Source of the DNA: Styela clava
Taxonomy: Eukaryota; Chordata; Ascidiacea; Stolidobranchia; Styelidae
Direction: 5' to 3'
Assembly (NCBI RefSeq): GCF_964204865.1
Contig: NC_135262.1
Location: forward strand, 12,958,001 to 13,022,000
Length of the DNA: 64,000 nucleotides
This document shows, one piece after another, positions 14,701-26,800 of the stretch; position 1 is the first letter of the stretch, and each line of letters opens with the position of its first letter. Both the position numbers and the translations under genes were made by a program. A model generated the notes under the pieces. That model saw nothing but the letters and a program-made list of their open reading frames with translations, was not told the DNA's origin and searched no databases.

Positions 14701-16708
14701 AAACACGACAATTAGATCCTGTAGGCTGCAATGACATTACAGCGTCATGTCCTCAGGATACCAAAACCAGCTTACAGACGACCATCCGTTAGTCGAGAAA
14801 AAAGGAAACTAGAACATGGGGCGGCTAAAACGATGATCAACGATAACAATTAGCAACTCGGCGTGCTTGCAGTGAAATTTGGATTTTGTCTGAATCAGCC
14901 ATGCTTTGGAACTGTTCTTTGTATTTGTAAACGTATATAATTGCAATACATGTATTTAAAACCCTGAATATGTCTTCATCAGATCAGAAAAACAACAATT
15001 AGCCAGCAACCACGGCAAATACCAATTTTATTTGCTACAACTTCACCACCCCGCGCCACATTAATAACAATAAAGTTGGATTGATTGCACGCAACGTGAT
15101 GACGTCATATTTACACATTTCCTCTCTGTTCCCAATTTCTTTTTGAACATTATACATCAGTAAATACCATGCTAATATCCGCCTAAATTGGTTTACTGTT
15201 ATCTAATTTAATACATTTTTCACAGAAAAGCCCGATCAAACACACTTTATTGGATTCGATTTCTATAAAGTCAATAATCCGACTTTCAATCATCCTGACT
15301 GGTATCCGATTGAAGACATGCCGCGCAACAGCCATTTGTACACTCCCCAACTCAACAATATCAGCTTTGCCTTTCCGAAACATCCAATGTTGACACAGTA
15401 CGAGCAAATCGACAGCACCCAAAATTGCGACCCAGAAGCCGCTAGGTGGAACCAGAGTCGTTCTGAATTTTGCCAGGATGACTTTTGTATGTGCACTTAT
15501 GTGATTGATGTAAAAGTCGGTAACCTCGTAGAATTGGTAATTTATGATGAAGGGCGAACATTTGATGCAGGTCATCCTATGCATTTGCATGGTCAGCATT
15601 TTGCAGTTATGGCAATGAAAAAGTGAGTAACATGTTTTCGGTGTTCGTGTGCAACTAGGTATTCTATCGTAATTTGGTAAGGATGGTTATATAAACAATT
15701 TGGAATTGATTTTTTTTTATCCTTTTCTTTCATTGAATAAATTCAAATTTATGACATGATTGCTTTAGCAATGGTAAAGGGCATCATCCAAAACAACGTT
15801 GTAAGCCATATATTGTTCTATATTTCTCGGTATCGCCCCGCAACACCTAGTACTTCAAAATTGTGTCAAACTTTAGAGTACTAACATGGCAATCGGTAAT
15901 ATTCTAGACTAGTTCTATGATGTCATAAGGCCCCGTGTCAAGCTATGTACCGGTTTTTGACAATCAACACTGGATTCCATGACTTTCTATTTCCCCTTTC
16001 TTCTCAGAATCGGGGCATTCATCTCTACAGAAGAAATTAAAGAACTGCATAACAATGGCAGCATTGAGTACAATTTTGATGGTATTATGAAGGACACAGT
16101 TATTATTCCGGATGGTGGCTACACAGTTGTTCGCTTTTTGGCCGATAATCCAGGGGTCTGGTTTTTTCATTGCCATCTTGCTTTTCATTCAGAAATCGGT
16201 AAGTCTCCCTTAGATATGACAAACATCACTCTATTTGAACTATAATTAAGTTATTGTTATAATGCCAAATGAATGCATGCTTTACTACAATGCAACCTTG
16301 AAACAGGATGTCGTTGGCAGTAATCACTTCTCAATTAATAGCGTCACCTTGCAAAATGAAAAGGGGGCTTGTGTGCATATGGATTGCAACTCAAAATCGA
16401 ATCGAATCAAATGTCGATAAGTAAGCGGTATGTTATTCAATGTCAAACATTTATTTACAACCAACAGCATTGTTTACTTTCAACTATTTTGCTGAGTGCA
16501 ATAATACCATGTATAATTTACTATACACTCAGGTATGGAGTTGGCATTCAAGGTCGGAGATCCAGAACAATGGGTGAAACCTCCGAATGATTTCCCGAAA
16601 TGCGGTCCTTGGCCAGGAAAATCCAATGCAGCCACCAGCATGACGTCGTCGTTAACATTCATTCTTATACTCTTCCATTTTTTCCGTTTTACTAGTCATA
16701 TGTTATAG
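8720..16708 (+). CDS. laccase-type multicopper oxidase 1
   Basis: Twelve coding exons: 8720-8783, 9613-9688, 10449-10587, 11065-11251, 11479-11592, 12192-12325/12332, 12662-12784, 12921-13120, 13405-13571, 15226-15622, 16008-16198, 16533-16708. About 655 aa. Start 8720 follows AAGAAA and is followed by G; an in-frame ATG at 8681 would add 13 residues before the signal peptide (hydrophobic run [16 protein letters not shown]). Three cupredoxin domains are expected. Copper motifs are complete: HWHG (exon 4), HWWHSHAG (exon 5), [10 protein letters not shown] (exon 10) and [12 protein letters not shown] (exon 11), the last supplying the type 1 site with an axial Met. The C-terminus is hydrophobic ([11 protein letters not shown]), suggesting membrane or GPI anchoring. 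Oddities: a 7-nt duplication at the exon 6 donor upsets phase, and exon 10 lacks two residues before HPMHLHG. Likely a secreted oxidase of phenolic or similar substrates; the substrate is unknown. Confidence 0.88.
9094..9320. mobile_element. palindromic MITE, copy A
   Basis: A 227-bp element in intron 1 of laccase 1. Its ends are long inverted repeats: GGTACTCCCGAAGTATG at the left, with CATACTTCGGGAGTACC at the right. The inner arms continue into GATGGCGGAC and GTCCGCCAT. AAAAAAC lies on both sides and may be the target duplication. The same family occurs at 33932, 43373, 47561, 50853 and 57129. Confidence 0.85.
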
Positions 16709-16872
16709 CAATTTTTTTCCTAAATTTTAAAAGTAATAATATTTGCAGCATCGATTTACTATACCTTTTTAAGACGATTTTTGATCCCAAAGAAGAAATT
16801 TAATTTCATTAAATCATTTGTTTAACTGTATTCTTCAAGCACCAACTATGTCAGCCAGTTATTCGCTATACA

Positions 16873-16878
16873 AATAAA
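16873..16878 (+). promoter_or_regulatory. poly(A) signal, laccase 1
   Basis: AATAAA lies 165 bases after the laccase 1 stop codon, a normal spacing for a 3' UTR. It is the first canonical hexamer downstream. Short A/T-rich motifs are common here, so this is a positional inference. Confidence 0.5.
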
Positions 16879-17820
16879 CAAAATTTTCTTATTTGAGAGA
16901 TTTGCAACAAAATACATTAATTAACCTATAGCTTCAAGCTTATGCCAGATTTTGTCAAATCCATTCATTGTATTGCTATAACGTGGAAATTTCAGACAAC
17001 TCACTGATCTTTTAGTCTGTAAATGTTGCACGCAATGTCTGTGTATAGGTATTTTACGCTTTATCGGCGGTCACTTTTGTAACTTAAAACGACAGTAGAC
17101 ACGATTGTCCGAATCTTATAGTGATGGGTTTCACGAGGGTTCGCCCGAACGCGTTATTGGAATGTCGTGATTATCAGTGAACCCGATTTTAGAGATGTAA
17201 GTTTGGAATGGTTTTCTAAAGAAGGAAATCCTGTTGTTAGTGAGATCGATACTAAAGACAACTTGTTCTTAAAATTTTAAATCCGATCATGGAATACAAC
17301 GCTATCTTGTTTATATTACATGCATTTCTACGGGTGGCAGGCTAAAGAATTCCTTCCCGATTTCCTTTTGGATAATAAATTGAAAGGTGTTATGGATTAG
17401 AATTCATAAGAAAAGCAGTGTGAGTGAGCAAAGAACATGTCAATTATGAGAACAGAGCTACTCGGGGCTCGATTATTGCAATGACCTAATTATACCCAGC
17501 TCTTTATCATTGGGTATAGTGATCTGAATCTTTCTTAAATATATATATATCCACAACAAGTATTGCTGAGAATTATGAATGCTTGTACAAGAAGACGGAT
17601 ATTATCTAAAAAGTGTGTAAAACAAGTCTTGCACACTATCCATCCATCGTAATGTTCATTTTGAATAATATTAATGAGGCGGTTATGCTGATGTTTTTCA
17701 GTAATCTCGAATAGTAATAGAAAATAAGAAGTTTAGGGCTCTTGTACATAAACTGTTTTAGTTTTGAATTCAAGCAGTTAGAATTAAACTATATAGATAA
17801 AAAAAAGTTAAATAGCAAAT
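16879..17820. other. intergenic between laccases 1 and 2
   Basis: About 0.9 kb with no open frame of note and no recognised repeat. It should contain the promoter of the transcript that starts with the signal-peptide exon at 17821. Confidence 0.4.
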
Positions 17821-20800
17821 ATGCAAAATTCGTACAAAACTGCCCTCGCTTCCATCTTGACGATGGCCGTCATCACCAAAACCTATGTGGAATGTAGTGG
17901 TAAGTCGTAGGAAAAAAACTATCAAATCGAGGTCAATCTGCTTGTACCTTGCTAGTTTTCACTTTGCATCTTGTATTTTAGCAATACTATATATGAAATA
18001 AGATCAAATAAACTCATCATTTATATATTTTACAAATCATAGTAAGTATCGTTTCTTAGTGTGTTCTCGTGTGGCATCATGTATCCAGGGCGGTTTTATA
18101 GCCGATGAAGACCCAAAAGTAGACTACTGTACTTCAGATGCAATCATAGATAATATTAATATTCCGATACGAAGTGGACCTATGGTTCGTTTTGTTATTG
18201 TGAAAATATCGCTTTTCTATTCAACTACTGCACCAATTGCTTTGAAATTTTAGTCTTTGTAAGCTCTATGGAAGGGATGGCGAACCTTCTTCAATGAATG
18301 AGACAAAAATTATATTTTTATCGTGGAACAGAAGAGAGTGGATCACAGATATTTGATCAATGTTTGTACCTATGAGAAACTTCTGAAACAATTCTTATAA
18401 GCTTCTGTTGGTGTTGGCGTAGTTTGGGCTTTACTTATATGCATAACTTCTATCAGGGACTTTTTATGGCACTCAATTTTATGAACTTAGAGTACGAAAA
18501 CACGCATACGAATTACCAAAAACGTTTAGAATAATGCGGCAAATTATTTTACGGTTCCAAAAAGTTTGAAGGGAATTCCACTCTAATAGTGTTATATTTT
18601 TTGATCAGCTTTCAACCACATTGAGGCACTTTTACACTGTCCCATTGTTGTTTCAAATTTCTAGGTTTTTATTTCAAGTCTGAAAGATTTTGTTCTCTTA
18701 ACGGCATCGTATGCAAGAAACTAATAAGATACAAAGTAGCATCTAGTTCTCGCATAACCCCTAAAACATCTGTAGTGTAGATGCACTTCGGAAAGAGACC
18801 AGACGTAGCAAAAAATGAACATATCGGCTGCATTGTTATGTCATAAACGATGTCAGAGTCAATAGCTGAATAACGGTACACAGCGGTGCAGACATGGCTA
18901 GAGGATTAGGTGTTTTGAAAATTACCATACCGGCGCAACTAATTACCAATTTGAATATGAGCGATTGCGGCCCCGACTGCTCAACTGACGGTACATTATA
19001 AAATTTAATGTTAGATTAACTTAAGGCCGGTTTTATCACTGATATGCTAGCATTTATTTCATTTTATTCGTGCCTTGGCGGGTCACGAATGAAACGCAGT
19101 GGGACACTTTGTGACCCGCGGGTCAGTGGTGCGCCATCCCTGCTCTTTTGCATGGGTGTGCAAGGTTTTTAAACCAGGGGTCAAAAGTTTGGCCCACCTA
19201 CACTTGTGCGTCATGTAAGTGTGACGTAAAAGTTACATTTTATATATGAATAGAATTCATCTACAGTGTTACAACAGTGGAAAATAATTAACTTCGTTCC
19301 TCGTTTAACCACAATCTCAACAATTCTTGAGAAATATTTCAGCTAAAACATCAAAACTTGTTTTTAATTTGGTTGTGGCAATTGTCAAAACAGATTTGAG
19401 ATGAGTATTGGTCAATTGAGATCTGTGTTTAGATTTGTTGAAATTCATCAGACTGAAGGTCTGTTCATGTTCACTCACCAATGTGGACAAAAACATTTAT
19501 TCGCTATTTGATTAAGTTGAATAAATATAGAACTTCATAACATAATTTAATATTCATAACTAAACTGTACTGGATGTAATCCACCTGTCAATGTTCACTG
19601 ATATCTTCATTTGTGCATTGTGACGGAAGAAAAGGAGGATGGACACCCCAAACAACAGCAGTGTTCCTTCTGCGCCGCCCAGGCGTAAAAGTCCGACCAA
19701 CAAACAAACATGCACAACCGCCACAATGACCAACACCATTGAGATTGATGATGTCAGCAACCTTGTTTCTATACTCGAAAGTACGATTCTCAAAACTCTG
19801 CGTCTTGAGATACCAGCTATTATAGAGCAACATCTTGAAAAATTTACACTTGACACTCCCCAGTCTTTTACCTATAACAACGCTGTGGAAGAATCGTTAA
19901 CATCACTGAAAGTGTCAATTGATGAGATTAGATCCGAGGTAACATTCATCAGTGAGATCAAAAAGGAAATCCACGAAATCAAGAAGAGCCAAGATTTTGT
20001 CTCAAAAAAATTCGACGAACTCAATTCTAACCAAAATGAGCTCAACAAGTTGGCTACCAAAACTCGAAAAAGAGTTGCAGAATTAGAACATCTTGTGCAA
20101 GACCTCGAAGAAGAAAACGATATATTAACTGAACGACAACAAGATCAAGAACGTCGTTCCAGACTAGACAATCTAGAGTTCCATAACATCCCTTACACAG
20201 TTGGCGAAAACTGTGAAAATTTAATATCTAAAATTTGTAGCAAATTGGATGTCCCCCTACAATCTATTGACATATCAAATTGCCACAGACTTTCAAAATA
20301 TAACACAAGGAAACCATCACCTATTATTGCTAAGTTCATTAACAGGAAAACAAGAAATAAGATCCTAACGAATCGTCGCAAGCTAAAATCCCTGGATATT
20401 TCTACCATCTTCCCAAAATTTCCCAGAGCAACAAAACTTTTCATTGTTGAGAATCTGTCTGACTCCAACAAAGACTTGTTTTTCAAGGCCAAAGAGCGTA
20501 AACAATCTTGTGGCTACAAGTTTCTCTGGACTAACAATGGGAAAGTTCTGATAAAAAAGAACTCTGATACAGCTACGATTCCAATCATCACTGAAGATGA
20601 TCTACTCTTGATAAAGTAGGTTATCAATTCATACTTAATGGTAAATTTTTCCTTTTCCATTACTACTATTTTACTCTCAATAGGTAAATGTCGAGTTATT
20701 GTAATAATGTATTAGTAAATAATCCTACTTGTGAAAACAGTTTGAAACACTGTGAACAATTTAATAGTTGCCTGTGTAGCAATATTGAAGTTTCAGATTT

Positions 20801-23800
20801 GAGTAACATTTCATCTGATTCCGATTTAACGATTATCCATGTAAATATTCGCTCTATTCAAAAAAATATTGACCAACTTACTATACTATTGTCCAAATTC
20901 TCTATTTCTCCCCATGTTATAGCCATTAGCGAAACGAAATTGCATAAAAATTCTGCAATTATAAGCCTCGACGGGTATAAATTTTTTCATGTCACTTCTG
21001 CCTCGAAATCTGGCGGTGTTGGTGTTTTCATCAGAGATGATGTTAAATCTACAGAGTCCCCAGAATATCATTTAAATTATCCTAATTGTGAAGATCTCTG
21101 GTTAGAAATTAGCTTGGCTAATATGGATAAAAATTTGAGTATTGGCATAATATACAAACACCCTAAAAATGATATCCCTGCTTTTACAAGCATATTTGAA
21201 AACTGTCTCACAAAATTAACAAGTAAACCCTTTATAATAATGGGCGACTTTAATATAAATTTATTCGCAACATCGAGTAGCACTCAAATTACAAACTACT
21301 CTAACATGCTAATTGCTCACAATTCAATCTCACTAATTACCAAACCAACTAGAGTCACACAAACATCATCCACACTTATTGATCATTTTTATTCCAATAT
21401 AACAAATAAAAAATTAGATTCTTATGTTATTAGATCAGACATTACAGATCATTATCCCATCATGTGCTGTATAAGTGGCATCAAACCACTTAGTAGAAAT
21501 GATCTCATCATAACGAGAGATATGTCTGCTTTTTGCATTGAAGAGTTTCGCTCAGATACGCAAAACTTGATAAACAATCGCTTTCGTTCATTATATTTGA
21601 ATTCTCAAAACTATAACGCAATATTTGATGAATTCACCCAATCTTTTGTTGGTCTAATCAATAATCACGCCCCATTTCGACCCTTGTCGCGCCGTAAAAA
21701 AAGAATAAAGCTAAAGCCATGGATTACGAAAGGAATACTCAATAGTATTCGCATAAGAAATAAGATGTTCAAGTCACATTATCTAAATGGCAATAGTTCC
21801 CAATGCTCTTATTTTAAAAAGTATCGCAACGTACTGAAACACACTATTGATAATGCTAAACAAATCTATTATCAAAACCGTATTGCTTTCTATAAAGGAA
21901 ACCCGAAATCAACATGGCGAATTGTTAATGAAATTGCATCCACAAAAAATAAATCTAGGCAAAATATTGATGTAATTCATCTGGAAAATGGCATTACTAT
22001 AAATGATAATCATTTGATCGCGCAAGAATTTAATAAGTATTTTTCTACTGTTGGTTCCGCTCTTTCTGAAAAGTTCGGTAATGACATGGATGGCTTCAAA
22101 ATTTACCTTGGCAAACGAGTAAACCAATCCATATTCTTGAGTCCAGCAACGATGAACGAACTAACTATAGAATTAGCTACCCTGCGGGTCGGGAAGGCAA
22201 TTGGGGCAGACGGCATTCCCAGTCGCTTTCTCAGATATGTTGCAGATATATTATCACCATGTCTGACAGAGTTCTTTAACAGCTCGCTTCGATTAGGCAT
22301 TTTCCCATCTTCATTGAAAATCGCCAGAGTCATTCCGATCTTTAAATCTGGTAATACAAAACATGTATCAAATTATAGACCCATATCTATTCTATCTGCT
22401 ATTAACAAGGTATTCGAACGCTTAATTAATAGGAGGCTAATGGATTTTTTCACAAAACATAGTGTACTTAATAAATCACAGTTTGGTTTTCAAGCCAAAC
22501 ATTCCACTTCGCATGCAATTCTAGACACTATATCCCATATATACGATAAATTAGAGAAAAAAGAATATATTAGTGCAACTTTCTTAGATCTTAAGAAAGC
22601 TTTTGACACTGTTAATCACCAAATCTTAGTCTATAAGCTGTGGCATTATGGAATTAGAGGAGTAGCGAGCCAACTCCTGGCAAATTACCTGACAAATAGA
22701 ACACAATTTGTTCAAATGGGTTCATACTGTTCCCCCACCTTACATGTGACTCATGGAGTCCCACAAGGATCATGCTTGGCCCCGACATTATTCCTTATTT
22801 TCATCAACGATCTTGCACACAGCTCCTCATTATTTACAAAATTATTTGCTGATGATTCCAATCTTCTAGATAGCGACAAGTCTCCGGATGTGCTTCAGTC
22901 CAGAGTGAACACTGAAATAAGAAAAGTAGCAAATTGGATGAAACAAAACAAATTAACATTAAATGTAAATAAATCAAAAACTATGTTGTTTGCTCCAAGT
23001 AAATCCAAATCACAGACATCTGTGAAAATTGAGATTGAAGGAACTATTCTTGACAACGTTAGCTCATTCAAATATCTTGGCATCCACATTGATAACAAAC
23101 TGCAATGGGACATTCAAATAACCAACACTGCTGTTAAATTAGCCAAGGCGGTAGGAATGCTTTATCGGCTTAGGCGTTATACTTCTTTGTCTACGTTACG
23201 CATGATATACTTCGCTCTGTTTCAATCTCATTTGCAATATGGTATTATAGCTTGGGGATCAGCTAATAAAACTTTGTTACACCGGATTGAAGTATTACAG
23301 AACAGGGCTATCCGTGCTTTGACCCATGCTGGACCAATGTCAAGATTAGATCCTCTTTACCATAAGAATCAAATAATCAAAATGTCAGACATTTATAAAA
23401 TCGAGATACTGAAACTCATGCACCAACACCTAAACAATAAACTGCCTATGGCTTTTAAATACTATTTTGTCAAACAGATGAGTGTTCACTCTCATTCAAC
23501 TCGTTCCGCTGCCAATAGCTCATACCATGTGCCTCGCTTTTCTACCAATCGTTCACAAAGCTCTATTAAATTCATCGGTGTGAAACTCTGGAATACGCTC
23601 CAAGACACACTTCGCTCTAAGACTTATAATTCATTCAAAAAAGCACTAAAATTTCTTTACTTAGATTCTTATATCTGTCAGTAGGCTGGCAGAGTTGAAA
23701 TGTATCTCAGACTGTTTGAAACTCACTTTTTTCAAATTATGGGTGTTACCTTCATCTTGTCATTATTCTCATGATATGCTATCACTATCCTTGTATTATT

Positions 23801-26800
23801 ATTATTTTATTTGCTCTTCAATACTGTGGTATACTCCAATAGTATGTGCTGCTCACAGAGCATGACTTTCTCTCACAAAGCACTTGTGTTTCTTACCTTT
23901 ATTTGCTCAAGATTCTATAATAAGCTAGGTATCCTTTCACCTTATTGATTTCCATTACTGCTATTTTATTATTTAATAGCATGTGCTCCTTATGAAAGTC
24001 ACTTCACAAAATAACTGTATTATGAACTCTTATAACAAAGACAAAATTCAAAAACTTTAGTTACCTCTAATAGTCATTGCTTCTTTAATATGCTTTCATC
24101 CATTGTAGCTCACATATGTCGTTTAATATTTTCCAATATATATGTGCTCTTTGCAATCCAAAATAAATTGAATATGTCTTTTTCTTAATCATAATTCATT
24201 GGTTATATTAGTAGTTCCACTGCTGCTGCTGCAGGGAATTCCCCAAGTAGTCAACAACATTATGCTGCGTCACGCACGTCAGCAATTTCTTTGTTGTTGG
24301 CGTGCTCGGTGGAGCATGGCGTTGAGTTGTTTAAATTCGTCAATGCTTTTTTCTATTTAATCGAATCTTCTGTTCTCACGTACATTTTAGTTCCCAAATT
24401 GTTTCATTTATTTTTGCTGATTTATTTCTGTATTGTTTGACTTAATCTGCTTCTATAATGGTGTCGCTGACATGATGACTTTTGATAGTCTTTTCGCGAT
24501 CCCTCGTCTATTGCAGTCCAAATATTGTACCTCTTTCTTTCAATGTATTTATTTAATTTTTACCATTTGTTTACATGTACAATGTTTTTGCACGACGAAA
24601 AATAAATATCTGAATCTGAATCTGAATCTATTCTTTAATAATTCAACTATCAATGTCACGAATTCGGCCGCAAAAAAGGGATGCACCAACAGATTATTAG
24701 AAACCACCGAGATATAAAAGACTTATTCACATGGCAAGAATGCGCAAGCTATGGACAGAAGAGAGCGTTCAAGGGACGTTAACAAAACTTTGTCGTGACT
24801 CGAGGTTGCGCGTGACCGCACACGACAAGAGCAAGAGGCGAAAGAAAGATTTGTGAAAAGCACGTCGAATCGAGTGAGCGAAAAAACGTAAAGTTTTGTT
24901 AACGTCCCCATAACATGAAAGTCTGTGGCAACCTAAAATACAACTTACACAGACTGCGATGATAATCTAACAAGCCTATTGCAGCACTATACAGATTTCA
25001 ACAACAACAACTATGTAGTGCAGCGTTTCCCAAACTGCGGTCCCTGGACCTCTGGGGGTCCGTGATGACGACACGGGGGGTCCGCAACGATATTAGAAGT
25101 GTCTGAAACATATACATTGTAACGTATATCCACTGTTACATAGACATCAAGAACTTGTGCGACTTCGCCAAAGTCATTTGAGCGCGTTGGTGTTGCGACA
25201 AGGAAAAGGCGATGTAGTGCATGCGGAATTGGTTTAAAGCCGGATTGAATCCTGGTCAGCTTTATGGGATTCGTTTTTCACTTCGACGTTTTGTGTGGTG
25301 ACGTTACAAAATGAAAAATGAATTGTAGCGGTTTTTCGACCCCATGTCACCGGATCTCGCGCTCATCCAAGTCGGAAGCTTTTCATGGGGTACTGTGTAA
25401 ACGACGTTACCGTTACCAAAAAGGATTTAATAAAACATTTGTAACTCGGGTCATTTGGTATTTCAATTCACTTTTTACCTTGAATCATGAATCATCATGC
25501 AGAAGATGAAAAAGCTAAAACAGTACCGGTACTGGACAGTTATTATAGGTGTTACACAGTTCATCTAGGTTCATTCTAGATATCATTTTTGGGGAATTCG
25601 TTTTGGTCTTCGTGTCTGTATATTTGAGCACTGCTCATTATATTTAATATGTTCACCCATTTAACTATTTTTTTTTAATTTTAGATTCTCACCCATGCAA
25701 TAGAGAGTGTGAATTTCCTTCGTCGCCGAGATTATGCGAATATAATTTCACCGTTGAGTGGTAAGGTGTATGAGTAGGCAAAGAATAAAAATTTGAAATG
25801 GGAGGTTTCATTTATGAACATTCAGAGACAATTTTGCTCCATTCCATGTCAATAAAAAAGGGGAATATACTCGCTTTTTACCTAAAAGTTTAAAGCCAGA
25901 ACCAAAGCCTCAAAATTCGCTTTTTTGATATCGATTATCTTCTTTTTTATAGCTTAATCCTGTTGCCTGTTAACCCTCAAGTTGCGAATGCGCGAATGAC
26001 CAAGATTGCGGAAACTATTTTATGAAAAAAAGCAAATATCAGCGCAATCAGATTCTTTAAGCGTTGTTTTTTGATAGTTCTTTATAAGGAAATTCACACG
26101 TTACAACAAAAAATGATAAATTCGTTTAAAATTTACATAAGTCTAATATACAGAACGATCTATCATATCATTTAAATCAAGGGTAGGCAAACTTTTGTCG
26201 TTCACGGGTCAAAATTAAAGGTTGCAAATCATTGGTGGACCGCGCATATTTTTAGAAAGTTAAAAAACGAAGAAGTGCTAATGAATCACATTTTTTCACA
26301 CAGATTTCAGGTAAATTTCAAGCAGTGCGCAAAGACTGATCATTTGAATATTTTTTGCGTCAATAAACCGTTTGCACTAAGCATCAACTTTTTTACATTC
26401 TGCTGCCATTTGTCTAATTATATTCAATGGTAGGCTCATTAATTAAACGAGTAATTGTGAATTATATACTTCTTAGGTTATACGATATTTTGTGTCTCAA
26501 AACAAATTCTGTTACGTAAAGCATATAATCGTCAATACAGCTGTTTTGTTAATAGAATTCAGTGAAGCGTCGCGGGCCAGACTATATTGCTCCGCGGACC
26601 GGATCCGGCCTGCGGGCCGTCGTTTACCGACTCCTGATTTAAATAGTGCCCCAAATCTAACCTCATCTAAAATTTCATCGACCAACGTCATGGCTTTGTA
26701 GAATAGCAGCTATATATACTTTACCAAAGAAGTTTGTTCAAATTACTTGAAGATACTTTGCAACAATTCTGGCACTTTCCTTTTTTATATATGATCTGGT

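Larger units (their letters stand above)
19600..24630 (+). mobile_element. non-LTR retrotransposon, CR1/L2-like
   Basis: A full-length-looking LINE, sense-oriented in intron 1 of laccase 2. It has ORF1 (19639-20619), a 68-base gap, ORF2 with endonuclease and reverse transcriptase (20688-23684), a 3' UTR of about 0.9 kb, and a terminal TGAATC repeat instead of poly(A). Elements of the CR1/L2 group typically end in such short tandem repeats. The 5' boundary is a guess, because no target duplication was found. Both ORFs are free of stops, so the copy is young or still competent. Confidence 0.85.

Noticed and set aside
15183..15599. Minus-strand open frame of 138 codons
   Set aside because: It lies antisense to laccase 1 exon 10. 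Similar antisense frames occur opposite the same exon of laccases 2 and 5, so they are by-products of the conserved coding strand.
19171..19230. CAGGGGTCAAAAGTTTGGCC-like start of another hAT-type element
   Set aside because: Only one end is visible; the other may have been lost to the adjacent LINE, but the evidence is too thin.
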